Positions 8,646 through 16,099 of a stretch of 64,000 bases of DNA are shown here, piece after piece (the first letter of the stretch is position 1; every line of letters begins with the position of its first letter). Below the pieces are notes generated by a model. That model was not told the DNA's origin. It was given only the letters and a program-made list of their open reading frames with translations, and made no database searches. The stretch is from contig NZ_CP012073.1 of the NCBI RefSeq assembly GCF_001262075.1, forward strand, positions 620,001 through 684,000, written 5' to 3'. The DNA is from Ottowia sp. oral taxon 894. GTDB taxonomy: Bacteria > Pseudomonadota > Gammaproteobacteria > Burkholderiales > Burkholderiaceae_C. Position numbers and translations under genes: made by a program.

Positions 8646-8686
8646 CGTAACCTTCGGAGTAGTTCAGTTGATAACGGAGGTTTACG
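8646..8686 (+). promoter_or_regulatory. Shine-Dalgarno-sequestering leader hairpin, copy B
   Basis: Near-identical to the leader at 5961-6001. The stem CGUAACCUUCG pairs with CGGAGGUUUACG and masks GGAGG (8676-8680) before the traK ATG at 8690. The end base pairs differ between the copies but pairing is kept. Confidence 0.6.
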
Positions 8687-8689
8687 GAC

Positions 8690-8968
8690 ATGGTGACGAC
8701 AGAAAGCAGCTACCCCGACGAGCTGGCCGCACGGCTCGATCATCAGCAGCAGACCTCGCAAATAAAGCGGAGGGACTACCTGGCTGCATTCATGGCGGCG
8801 CGCACGGACGTGTCGGCAGCGATTGAGGCTGGCTACGCGCTCAAGATCATCTGGGAGCACATGCGCGAGATCGGGCGAATCCCTTTCCGCTATGAGACGT
8901 TCCTGAAATACGTTCGCCAGCACATCACCAATGCACCGCCTGGCTCCACGGGTCAGAGCACGAAGTAA
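8690..8968 (+). CDS. traK: TraK-like oriT-binding protein (IncP type)
   Basis: A 92-residue homologue of IncP TraK, which wraps oriT DNA and helps relaxosome formation. Family hallmarks are YPDELAARL near the start, RDYLAAFMAARTDVSAAIEAG, and IIWEHMREIGRIPFRYETFLKYV. It is shorter at the C-terminus than RK2 TraK (about 134 residues). The ATG at 8690 has GGAGG nine bases upstream within a duplicated leader. In RK2 traK points away from oriT, whereas here it points towards it on the same strand as traJ, so the block has been rearranged. Confidence 0.85.
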   Translation: MVTTESSYPDELAARLDHQQQTSQIKRRDYLAAFMAARTDVSAAIEAGYALKIIWEHMREIGRIPFRYETFLKYVRQHITNAPPGSTGQSTK

Positions 8969-9129
8969 GCAAAGTCCCATGCTCTATCGCTGCAAGCGCA
9001 TGGCTGAAACGCTGTTACCGGCCTCTTGGATCGCTGCAAGCACACGGACGTTGGCAATTTCCGTTGGTTTTCCCGCTGCTGGCGCGCTGTTGCGAAGCAA
9101 TGGTGCGGTTACAGCGCGAAATTCGATGA

Positions 9130-9290
9130 GGCATACGAGGCAAAAACAACGCCGAAAGGCGGGCAGGATGTGTGAAGTAGGCCCACCGCGCAAGCGCAGT
9201 GTTCCTCTTCACTTTCCCTTATTCGCGCCTACGGCGCTCAACGGGCATCCTGCTCTGCGAGGCATCCGGCGACCGCCGGCAACGACATGA
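9130..9290 (-). other. oriT: IncP/RK2-type origin of transfer (oriT)
   Basis: The minus strand reads GGGCCTACTTCACACATCC followed by TGCCCGC. This matches the RK2 nic region, in which cleavage follows ATCCTG (here near 9164-9167). Next to it, minus strand GAATAAGGGAAAGTGAAGAG (about 9215-9234) matches the TraJ-binding arm of RK2 oriT, and CGCCGAAAGGCG (9150-9161) forms the small hairpin beside nic. The spacing to traJ is as in RK2. This is the strongest evidence that the island can be mobilised by IncP-type machinery. Confidence 0.9.
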
Positions 9291-9300
9291 GGACGCCAAG

Positions 9301-9675
9301 ATGGAGGTCAACGAGAACAAGGTGACGAGGAAGGGCAGCCCGCCCATCAAGGTCTATTGCCTGCCCGAAGAGCGGGCCGAGATCGAGGCGAACGCCAAGA
9401 GGGCGGGCGTCAGCGTGGCGCGCTATCTGCGCGACGTGGGCCAGGGCTACCAGATCAAGGGTGTCATGGACTACCGGCACGTGCGCGAGCTGGTGCGCGT
9501 CAACGGCGACCTTGGCCGTCTTGGCGGTTTGCTCAAGCTCTGGCTGACGGATGACGCGCGCACGGCCAAGTTCGGCGAGGCCACCATCCTGGCGTTGCTG
9601 GGCCGGATCGAATCCACACAGGACGAAATGAGCCGCCTCATGAAATCCGTGGTGCAGCCGAGGGCGGGGGCATGA
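9301..9675 (+). CDS. traJ: TraJ relaxosome accessory protein (IncP type)
   Basis: A 124-residue protein of the TraJ/MobC family that binds oriT next to nic and loads the TraI relaxase. Typical features are PPIKVYCLPEERAEIEANAK, an Arc/MetJ-like ribbon-helix-helix start, then AGVSVARYLRDVGQGY and LVRVNGDLGRLGGLLKLWL. The start is ATG at 9301. A KorB-type operator lies just after the stop (9680-9692), in the short gap before traI. Confidence 0.9.
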   Translation: MEVNENKVTRKGSPPIKVYCLPEERAEIEANAKRAGVSVARYLRDVGQGYQIKGVMDYRHVRELVRVNGDLGRLGGLLKLWLTDDARTAKFGEATILALLGRIESTQDEMSRLMKSVVQPRAGA

Positions 9676-9679
9676 TTTT

Positions 9680-9692
9680 TTTAGCCGCTAAA
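9680..9692. promoter_or_regulatory. KorB-type operator 3, before traI
   Basis: TTTAGCCGCTAAA lies 18 bases upstream of the traI ATG, after the traJ stop. The perfect match to the IncP KorB site suggests that the block was once under the IncP global regulators. Confidence 0.8.
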
Positions 9693-9709
9693 ACGCTGGC
9701 GGGCCGGCC

Positions 9710-11524
9710 ATGATCGCCAAACACGTGCCGATGCGCTCGCTGGGCAAGTCCGACTTCGCCGGCCTAGTGAACTACGTCACCGACGCGCAGAGCAAGGATC
9801 ACCGGCTGGGCCAGGTGCAGATCACGAACTGCGATGCCGTGTCCGTGCAGGACGCCATCACCGAGGTTCTGGCGACCCAGCACACGAACACGCGGGCCAA
9901 GGGCGACAAGACCTATCACCTGATCGTCAGCTTCCGGGCCGGCGAGCAGCCCGGCGCCGACACGCTGCGCGCGATTGAGGAACGCATTTGCGTCGGGCTG
10001 GGCTATAGCGAGCATCAGCGCGTCAGTGCCGTCCACAACGACACCGATAACCTGCATACCCACATCGCCATCAACAAGATTCACCCGACGCGGCACACGA
10101 TGCACGAGCCGTACTACTCGCACCGGGCGCTGGCGGAACTCTGCATGACCTTGGAGCGCGACTACGGCCTGGAGCGCGACAACCACGAGCCGCGCCGGCG
10201 CGGTGCGGAGGGGCGGGCCGCCGACATGGAGCGGCATTCCGGCCAAGAAAGCCTGTCCGGCTGGATCAAACGTGAATGCTTGGCCGAGATCAAGAGCGCG
10301 GCGAGTTGGGCCGAACTGCACCAGGTCATGCGTGAGAACGGTCTGACGTTGCGCGCCCGAGGCAATGGCTTGGTCATCGAAGCCGACGACGGCACCACGA
10401 TCAAGGCCAGCACCGTCGCCCGTGACCTGTCCAAGTCGGCGCTGGAGAAGCGTTTCGGGGTCTTCGAGGCTTCGCCCGAGCATCAGGCCGCGCCGACGCG
10501 GCGCGGCTATCAGAAGGGCCAGCCGATGCGCTTGCGTGGTGGGCTGGACACGACTGAGCTTTACGCCCGGTACAAGGACGCACAGCAGGGCCTCACGGCG
10601 ACCAGGGCCGGCGCACTGGCCGAGGCGAAGCGCCAGAAAGACAAGGCCGTGGAGAACGCCAAGAAGGCGGCGGCGATGAGGCGGGCGGCGATCAAGCACC
10701 TGACCGATGGCCGGCTGACCAAGCGACTGCTGTACGGCCAGGCCAGCGCGGCACTGCGCGCCGATCTGGCGGCGATCCACGAGCGCCACAACCAGGAACG
10801 GGCAGCTATCTATCTGGCGCACAGCCGGCGCACGTGGGCCGACTGGCTCAAGCAGCAGGCAATCGCCGGCGACGGCCAGGCCATCGATGCCTTGCGCGCC
10901 CGTGAGGCAGCTCAGGGCCTCAAGGGGGACACCCTTCAGGGTGAGGGTGTGGTGAAGGCCGGTCGTGCCTTGGTGATCGACAACATCACGAAGAAGGGCA
11001 CCATCATCTACCGCGCCGGCAGCTCAGCCGTGCGTGATGACGGCGAGCGCTTGGCCGTGTCCAGTGAGGCCGACCGCGCCGGCGTGTTAGCCGCCTTGCG
11101 CATGGCGATGGAGCGTTACGGCGAACGCATCACCGTCAGCGGTAGCGTGGCGTTCAAGGCCACCGCGATCCGGGCGGCCGTGGATGCGCGGCTGCCCATC
11201 GTCTTCACCGATCCGATCCTGAAGCGTCGGCGGCTGGTCGAGGCCGCGAAGGCTCAGGCCAGAGTCCGTCCCGGCGCGCCACCTGTCGGCCGGCAACCAC
11301 CGCCGCATCGTCGGCATGGCCTGCGCACGCTGGGCCAGCTCGGCGGTCTGTACATCGAGGGCGGAGCCCAGCGGCCGGCGCAAGCGCCGAGGCCAGCGCC
11401 GATGCCAGCCAAGGTACGACCATCAGCACCGTCCGAACTAGCGCAGCGCGAGGCGCGGCTGCGGGCGCAGATGGAGGCCAAGAGGGCCAAACGCCAAGAG
11501 AACGGCAAGGGGCGTGGTCGATGA
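9710..11524 (+). CDS. traI: TraI relaxase (MOBP, IncP type)
   Basis: A 604-residue nickase that cleaves oriT and stays covalently bound to the 5' end of the transferred strand. The N-terminus is almost the same as RK2 TraI: Tyr22 (active site, in VNYVTDAQ), Ser74 in LIVSF, and His116/His118 in HTHIAINKIHP are all at the RK2 positions. The middle contains an Ala/Lys-rich coiled coil (about 280-340), and the C-terminal part (about 425-510, LVIDNITKKGTIIYR to LPIVFTDP) is an LPD7-like domain. It is shorter than RK2 TraI (732). The catalytic domain is intact. The primase and traG (coupling protein) are not present, so transfer needs a helper. Confidence 0.93.
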   Translation: MIAKHVPMRSLGKSDFAGLVNYVTDAQSKDHRLGQVQITNCDAVSVQDAITEVLATQHTNTRAKGDKTYHLIVSFRAGEQPGADTLRAIEERICVGLGYSEHQRVSAVHNDTDNLHTHIAINKIHPTRHTMHEPYYSHRALAELCMTLERDYGLERDNHEPRRRGAEGRAADMERHSGQESLSGWIKRECLAEIKSAASWAELHQVMRENGLTLRARGNGLVIEADDGTTIKASTVARDLSKSALEKRFGVFEASPEHQAAPTRRGYQKGQPMRLRGGLDTTELYARYKDAQQGLTATRAGALAEAKRQKDKAVENAKKAAAMRRAAIKHLTDGRLTKRLLYGQASAALRADLAAIHERHNQERAAIYLAHSRRTWADWLKQQAIAGDGQAIDALRAREAAQGLKGDTLQGEGVVKAGRALVIDNITKKGTIIYRAGSSAVRDDGERLAVSSEADRAGVLAALRMAMERYGERITVSGSVAFKATAIRAAVDARLPIVFTDPILKRRRLVEAAKAQARVRPGAPPVGRQPPPHRRHGLRTLGQLGGLYIEGGAQRPAQAPRPAPMPAKVRPSAPSELAQREARLRAQMEAKRAKRQENGKGRGR

Positions 11525-11737
11525 CGAGCGCTTTCACTACCTGGGAGGTGCAGTGCGAGCTTCACCCCCGTACACCGATGTTCAACAGAAATGGCCGGGC
11601 GCTACGGTGTCGCTCAGGTCGGGGTACCGGGACAGCGATACGGCGTGCTGTCTCTGTGATGGCCCAACGCCGCCAGTTGCCGACCAGGCAGCCGGCAGGC
11701 GCAGTGCAGCCGCTCATCACATTCCAGGAACTCGACC
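11525..11737. other. Gap between traI and trbJ
   Basis: 213 bases. One 81-codon frame is open here, but its composition and lack of a ribosome-binding site argue against a gene. The region probably carries the trbJKL promoter, since a KorB operator overlaps the start of trbJ. Confidence 0.4.
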
Positions 11738-12523
11738 ATGAAACACGTCCGTTTTTTAGCGGCTAAAACCGCGCTTGCCGCCTCCCTCCTTGGCGTCATC
11801 GTGACCACGCCGGCCTCGGCCGGCATCCCCGTCATCGACGGCGGCAACCTGGTGCAGAACGTCATGACGGCCATCGAGTCGGTGGCGCAGACGCTCAAGC
11901 AGATCGAGCAGTACCAGACCCAATTGCAGCAGTACGAGAACATGCTGCAAAACACGATGGCCCCGGCGGCCTACATCTGGGATCAGGCGCAGTCCACCAT
12001 CAACGGGTTGATGAATGCCGTCAACACGCTGGACTACTACAGGAACCAGCTCGGCAGTCTCGACACCTACCTGGGCAAGTTCCAGGACGTGAGCTATTAC
12101 CGCAGCTCGCCGTGCTTCTCGGCTGCCGGGTGCTCGGATGCCGAGCGCGCCGCGATGGAGCAAAACCGCCGCCTGGCGAGCGAGAGCCAGAAGAAGGCGA
12201 ACGACGCGCTTTTCAAGGGCCTGGAGCAACAGCAGCGCAACCTGACCGCCGATGCTCGCCAGCTCGAACGGCTCCAGTCCGCCGCGCAGGGTGCGAACGG
12301 CCAGATGCAGGCCATCGGCTTCGCCAATCAGCTCGCCGCCAACCAGGCAAACCAGCTTCTGCAAATCCGCGGCCTGCTGATCGCGCAGCAGAACGCCGCG
12401 ACCGCCAGGATGCAGGCCCAGGCTGATCTTGAGGCCCGGCAGCAGGCGGCGCACGCGACAGCGACGGAATCCAGGATCGGCAAAACAGCCAGCCCGAGAA
12501 ACTGGCTTGAGCTGATCCGCTGA
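11738..12523 (+). CDS. trbJ: TrbJ, VirB5-like pilus-associated protein
   Basis: 261 residues with an N-terminal signal peptide (to about TTPASAG). A long helical region then follows, with GGNLVQNVMTAIESVAQTLK and IEQYQTQLQQYENMLQN, the hallmark of TrbJ/VirB5 proteins that act at the tip of the conjugative pilus. Cysteines CFSAAGC sit in the centre. In this copy codons 6-11 (FLAAKT) encode a perfect KorB operator, so the operator is inside the coding sequence. It is followed closely by trbK and trbL but not by the trbB-I core genes. Confidence 0.9.
   Translation: MKHVRFLAAKTALAASLLGVIVTTPASAGIPVIDGGNLVQNVMTAIESVAQTLKQIEQYQTQLQQYENMLQNTMAPAAYIWDQAQSTINGLMNAVNTLDYYRNQLGSLDTYLGKFQDVSYYRSSPCFSAAGCSDAERAAMEQNRRLASESQKKANDALFKGLEQQQRNLTADARQLERLQSAAQGANGQMQAIGFANQLAANQANQLLQIRGLLIAQQNAATARMQAQADLEARQQAAHATATESRIGKTASPRNWLELIR
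11755..11767. promoter_or_regulatory. KorB-type operator 4 inside the 5' end of trbJ
   Basis: TTTAGCGGCTAAA spans codons 6-10 of trbJ and is translated as part of the signal peptide. It is a perfect consensus match at an unusual, intragenic position. Confidence 0.78.
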
Positions 12524-12539
12524 TCGGGGGGCAGACACC

Positions 12540-12815
12540 ATGCAAAAAACGCTGCTGATCGCCGCCCTCATGGCGGCCTTGCTGGCTGGCTGCGAGAAGC
12601 AGCCACCCGCGCCGGTCATGCCCGAAGTGAGCGACGCCAACTGTCAGCTTCCCAGGATCATGGAGATCAAGGACAAGGCGACGCGAGAAGCCTTTGCCGG
12701 GAAGTGCGCACGCCGCTCGCTCACCGGCGGCGGCATTGCACCGACCAAAGACCCGAAGAACTGGCTGGAGCTGATCGACCAGACGACCCCGAAGGGGCAG
12801 GAGGCAAAACCATGA
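12540..12815 (+). CDS. trbK: TrbK-like entry-exclusion lipoprotein
   Basis: A 91-residue protein with a lipoprotein signal peptide: LIAALMAALLAGCEKQ, with the lipobox LAGC. It sits between trbJ and trbL as in IncP plasmids, where TrbK is an inner-membrane lipoprotein that blocks entry of a second related plasmid. Its stop overlaps the trbL start (ATGA). Mature-part cysteines in ANCQLP and GKCARR fit TrbK. It may protect the host from redundant transfer even though the T4SS here is incomplete. Confidence 0.82.
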   Translation: MQKTLLIAALMAALLAGCEKQPPAPVMPEVSDANCQLPRIMEIKDKATREAFAGKCARRSLTGGGIAPTKDPKNWLELIDQTTPKGQEAKP

Positions 12816-14473
12816 AAGCACTGCACAAGGCGGCGCTGATCGGCGTCGCCCTCGCGCTCTACTCCACCGCCGCATCGGCCCAGCTCACCAACCAGGGGAT
12901 GCTTGACCAGGTAGTGACGGACTTCGCCTCAGCGGCGAGTTCCTGGCAGGTCGCCGTGATGAATGCGGCCATGTTCTTGTTCTGGACGCTGGGCACAATC
13001 TCGCTGGTCATCACGTTCGGCTTCATGGCGCTGCGCAAGGCCGACATTGGCGAGTTCTTCGCCGAGTTCATCAGGTTCATCCTGTTCTTCGGCTTCTTCC
13101 TCTGGCTGCTGCGCTACGGCCCGACCTTTGCCGGCTCGATCATTCGATCACTGCGTCAGCTCGGGGAACAGGCTTCTGGCGTGTCCTCGGTGACACCCTC
13201 GGGCATCGTGGATGTGGGGTTCCTGATCTTGAAACAGGCCCTTGCCAACCTGTCGGCCTTCTCGCCTGTCGATAGCGTCATTGGTGTGGCCTTGAGCCTC
13301 GGCATCCTGATCCTGCTGACCATCGTTGCCGTGAATATGTTGCTGCTGCTCGTGTCGAGCTGGATTTTGATGTACGCGGGCATCTTTTTCCTGGGGTTCG
13401 GTGGCTCGCGTTGGACGTCCGACATGGCGATCAACTACTACAAGACCGTGCTGGGTGTGGCCGTGCAGATCATGACGATGGTGCTCCTGGTCGGCATCGG
13501 GAATGATCTGCTTACCAGCTTCTACGCCAGGATGAACACCGGCACGCTGAACTTTGAAGAGCTGGGCGTTATGCTGGTTTTCTGCGTGGCGCTGCTCATG
13601 CTGGTCAATCGTGTGCCCCCTCTGGTCGTCGGCATCATCACCGGCTCGGGTATCGGCGGCGCGGGTGGCATCGGCAACTTCGGCGCAGGTGCTGCCATTG
13701 GTGCGGCTATGGGCGCGGCGAGCATGGCCGCCGGTGCGGCAAGCGTGGCCGGCGCGGCCGTGATGGGTGGTGCGGCCTCGGCCGCCGGCGGCATGTCGGC
13801 GATCAAGGCAGCGTTCGAGAAAGCAGGGTCTAGCGCAGGCGGTGAATCGGGCGGAATGCCCATGCTCGGCGGTGGCTCCGACTCCGGTAGCGATGCAGGC
13901 TCGTTTGCGCAAGCTGCTGGCTTTGGTGGCGGGTCAAGCTCAGGTGCGGGCACCACTACACCACTTGCACAGGCCGCCGGTTTCGGCAGCAGCTCGGGCA
14001 GCGGTGCCAGCGGCTCAGGTGGAAGCAATGGGCAGCAGCCCGGTAAATCGGGTGGAGGTTCCAGCTCGAAGGGTGGCGACGAAGCCGGCAGCAAGAAAGC
14101 CCAGCAAGGCGGCCAGCAGGCCGCACCAGGCAGCACCGGCCCCGGCTTGCTGGCCTCGGCCGCATCGGCGCTTGGCACGGCGGGCCGCGTGACAGCCGAC
14201 GCCGGCGCGAACCTGATGCAAGGCGTCGGAGAGGTTGCGAAGGCCAAGGCCGTCAGCATCCGCGACGCCGCCGCCGAGCGCATCGCCGACACCACCGGCG
14301 GGAAGATCGCGGCGGCGATCAGGGCGAGCGCGGAGAGCGACCAGGCCGGCGCTGTCGAGGCGGTGCCGACATTCGGTGGCAACAACCTGGCAGGGGCCGA
14401 TTCGGCCGCTGCCGATCCTGATGATGAAGTGGCCGCGTTCGCCAACCGCGAGCACGGTAAATCGGAGGCGTGA
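12812..14473 (+). CDS. trbL: TrbL, VirB6-like inner-membrane T4SS protein
   Basis: 553 residues with a signal peptide ending near AASAQL and about six hydrophobic segments between residues 50 and 310 (for example FLFWTLGTISLVITFGFMAL and FILFFGFFLWLLRYGP). A long Gly/Ser/Ala-rich tail from about 310 onwards contains two copies of an AQAAGFG motif. This is the layout of TrbL/VirB6, which forms part of the inner-membrane channel. It starts at ATG 12812, overlapping the trbK stop. It is the last T4SS gene here, and trbB-I are missing. Confidence 0.9.
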   Translation: MKALHKAALIGVALALYSTAASAQLTNQGMLDQVVTDFASAASSWQVAVMNAAMFLFWTLGTISLVITFGFMALRKADIGEFFAEFIRFILFFGFFLWLLRYGPTFAGSIIRSLRQLGEQASGVSSVTPSGIVDVGFLILKQALANLSAFSPVDSVIGVALSLGILILLTIVAVNMLLLLVSSWILMYAGIFFLGFGGSRWTSDMAINYYKTVLGVAVQIMTMVLLVGIGNDLLTSFYARMNTGTLNFEELGVMLVFCVALLMLVNRVPPLVVGIITGSGIGGAGGIGNFGAGAAIGAAMGAASMAAGAASVAGAAVMGGAASAAGGMSAIKAAFEKAGSSAGGESGGMPMLGGGSDSGSDAGSFAQAAGFGGGSSSGAGTTTPLAQAAGFGSSSGSGASGSGGSNGQQPGKSGGGSSSKGGDEAGSKKAQQGGQQAAPGSTGPGLLASAASALGTAGRVTADAGANLMQGVGEVAKAKAVSIRDAAAERIADTTGGKIAAAIRASAESDQAGAVEAVPTFGGNNLAGADSAAADPDDEVAAFANREHGKSEA

Positions 14474-14475
14474 CT

Positions 14476-14733
14476 ATGAAACGTAGTGGCTTTTTCGACT
14501 GCTTGGCGCTCGACCAGGTGCAGCGGCTGGCAGTGGAGTTTGAGCAGCCTGGCGATCAATCAACCGAGCTTGATGCAGCGGCGGAAGTTTCGGCCTTTGT
14601 TGATCGCTCTGCTCCGTCTGCCATCGAGGCCACCAGGCCGGCGGCCAGGTCATCGAGCAACAGCTACAGCGGCAGCAACAGGAACACGCCGCTAGCAGAA
14701 GCTGCCGGCTTCTACAGCAGCGGCCAGCGGTAA
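14476..14733 (+). CDS. Small hypothetical protein after trbL
   Basis: 85 residues, two bases after the trbL stop, so probably translated with it. The sequence is Ser/Ala-rich and ends NTPLAEAAGFYSSGQR, which mirrors the TTPLAQAAGFGSSSG motif in the tail of TrbL. It may be derived from a duplicated trbL tail. No known domain; trbM does not match. Confidence 0.6.
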   Translation: MKRSGFFDCLALDQVQRLAVEFEQPGDQSTELDAAAEVSAFVDRSAPSAIEATRPAARSSSNSYSGSNRNTPLAEAAGFYSSGQR

Positions 14734-14796
14734 AGCGCGCCGGCCGGCGTGGGGCCGGCCGACACTTCCACAACCCACCTGATAGAGAGGTGAATC

Positions 14797-15030
14797 ATGG
14801 CAACCCTGAATCCTACCAACGCAATCGCAACCCAGGCAGTTCATCATGCGGCCGCGCAACTCGCCGCCCTGGACTGGATCGACCAGGACGCGGCGCGGCA
14901 ACTCTCACCGATGGCTGAGGCCGTCGCCAATATGTTCATGGTGCTGTACTACCAGGCCGAGACGGGCCGAGCCACGCGGGACGATTTCCGCCAGGCCCTG
15001 GATGCGGTGCGGCAGTCACTCGCCGCGTAG
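14797..15030 (+). CDS. Small hypothetical protein, last gene of the trb operon
   Basis: 77 residues with a good ribosome-binding site (GAGAGG) and the start MATLNPTNAIATQAVHHAA. It is helical, with the pattern DWIDQDAARQLSPMAEAVANMF. It is followed at once by a strong terminator (15051-15080), which supports its being real and the last gene of the transcript. Function unknown. Confidence 0.65.
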   Translation: MATLNPTNAIATQAVHHAAAQLAALDWIDQDAARQLSPMAEAVANMFMVLYYQAETGRATRDDFRQALDAVRQSLAA

Positions 15031-15050
15031 GCTCGCGCACCAGGAACAGC

Positions 15051-15080
15051 AAGGGCGGCCGGTGGCCGCCCTTGTCGTTT
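15051..15080 (+). terminator. Terminator after the trb operon
   Basis: AAGGGCGGCC-GGT-GGCCGCCCTT is followed by GTCGTTTTC. A strong GC stem lies 20 bases after the last gene of the operon. Confidence 0.85.
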
Positions 15081-15084
15081 TCGG

Positions 15085-15240
15085 GCCTGCATCGCTGGAA
15101 GCGACGATGCGCGCCGGCGTGCTCGAGCATCGTCAGATCGAGCGATGACGGCCGCCCTGCGCCTTCCCCTTGGAGTGGATCTCGCATCGTCATTTCCGGC
15201 GATGAGATCCACCTGCAGCACCGCCAGAAATGGCGATGCT
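15085..15240. repeat. CATCG-stem hairpin cluster 2
   Basis: Four successive short hairpins with CATCG/CGATG stems: 15088-15107, 15124-15143, 15186-15205 and 15216-15235. The last is CACCGCCA-GAAA-TGGCGATG, with a GAAA tetraloop. Similar elements, including ATTTCCGGCGA and a GGCTGGCCA-like word, are in the cluster at 8320-8475. Confidence 0.5.
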
Positions 15241-15251
15241 GGCCAGCTTCG

Positions 15252-15599
15252 CTATTTGATACCGTGCATGGCCCGCGCACATGCCGCAACTTCGCGGGCG
15301 TGCTGGATACAGGCCGGGTCGGCCGTGGCTTCGGCATCGGCCAGGAACGCGGCTATGGCTTCGACGGTTTGCAAGTCCTCGGGCAGCAGCTCACGGCCAA
15401 CGGCCGGGGCATCCACCCATTCGCGCTGCTCCGGCGGCAATGGATACTGGCCGGATGCTTCGGCTTCGGCCAGCAGCTCATCAAGCGTGTAGCGCACCCG
15501 GTCGGCCGAGACGGCGCGGGCCGGGTCGGCTTTGAGCGCGTCATGGGCCGGGCCGGCCTTCTCATGCAGCCAGGTTGCCAGGTTCTTCGGGTCAATCAT
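15252..15599 (-). CDS. Plasmid-maintenance-like protein of a two-gene operon
   Basis: 115 residues starting MIDPKNLATWLHEKAGPAHD, then RAVSADRVRYTLDELLAEAEASGQ. Its start overlaps the stop of the upstream HTH gene by four bases (ATGA-type), so the two form an operon. Antitoxin/toxin-like pairs of this kind sit in plasmid backbones, but I cannot name the family. It is acidic, has no catalytic motif that I recognise and ends with Cys-rich AACARAMHG. Confidence 0.5.
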   Translation of the reverse strand: MIDPKNLATWLHEKAGPAHDALKADPARAVSADRVRYTLDELLAEAEASGQYPLPPEQREWVDAPAVGRELLPEDLQTVEAIAAFLADAEATADPACIQHAREVAACARAMHGIK

Positions 15600-15961
15600 C
15601 GGCTGGCCTCATCGAGCAGCGCCGCCAAGCGTTCCAGGTCATCGACCGAATACCCACGGAAGCGGCCGGCCAGCAGCTCGCCCAGCTCGGCCAGCGTCAA
15701 TCCAAGAGCCGCCGCCGCTTGGTCGTTCGACAACTGCCGCGCCGTGATCGCCTGGCTGATCTTGGTTACGAGCGTGGTCTTGGCCTGCATTTCGTCGGCG
15801 CCGGGGCGGCCCAGGTCGGCATAGACGTTCGTGCTGCCTTCATCAATTTCCGGCGTGTCGTCGGCGTTCAGGTCGGCGAACAGGGCTTCGACGGAATCGA
15901 GCCGCTTCAAGCCGCCCCGTCGGGCTTCTCCAATTGCTTCCTCGGTTTCCTTCTTGCCCAT
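15596..15961 (-). CDS. HTH domain protein, antitoxin-like
   Basis: 121 residues. The C-terminal half (TTLVTKISQAITARQLSNDQ, AAAALGLTLAELGELLAGRF, SVDDLERLAALL) is an XRE-type helix-turn-helix of the HigA antitoxin kind. The N-terminal half (MGKKETEEAIGEARRGGLKR) is charged. I chose the internal ATG at 15961, because the 42 codons upstream cover the promoter-like intergenic DNA shared with kleE. It is probably autoregulating. No toxin of the RelE type is visible next to it. Confidence 0.62.
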   Translation of the reverse strand: MGKKETEEAIGEARRGGLKRLDSVEALFADLNADDTPEIDEGSTNVYADLGRPGADEMQAKTTLVTKISQAITARQLSNDQAAAALGLTLAELGELLAGRFRGYSVDDLERLAALLDEASR

Positions 15962-16099
15962 CGCATACCTCACGCTGATTGTCTTGCCCGGCTTATTGAA
16001 GCTGTCACATTGAGCTAGGGCGCATATAGATTGCACTTTGTTAAATGCGCCTGCCGGGCTATAGTAGGCGCACTTAGGTATACCCAAACGCGCCTATCC

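Larger units (their letters stand above)
7979..8689. other. Noncoding region between repC and traK with origin-like sequence
   Basis: These 711 bases have no credible gene. They contain a hairpin GGCGGTCGGCCTTCGGCCG near 8121, the right copy of the 39-bp inverted repeat (8181-8219), a perfect 32-bp palindrome (8227-8258), CATCG-type hairpins (8320-8475), a further RK2-type iteron (8478-8493) and the traK leader (8646-8686). The CGAGGCTGGCCA stretch near 8338 also recalls RK2 oriV. The region looks like a hybrid or relic IncP/IncQ origin. Confidence 0.6.

Noticed and set aside
9764-10822. 352-codon minus-strand frame opposite traI
   Set aside because: Antisense of a relaxase with all catalytic residues at RK2 positions.
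11521-11766. 81-codon frame between traI and trbJ
   Set aside because: Composition is Arg/Pro-rich like shadow frames, it overlaps the trbJ start region and has no domain.
15967-16087. Extension of the HTH antitoxin-like gene upstream to 16087
   Set aside because: It would cover the kleE promoter region and the added residues are not protein-like; ATG at 15961 fits better.
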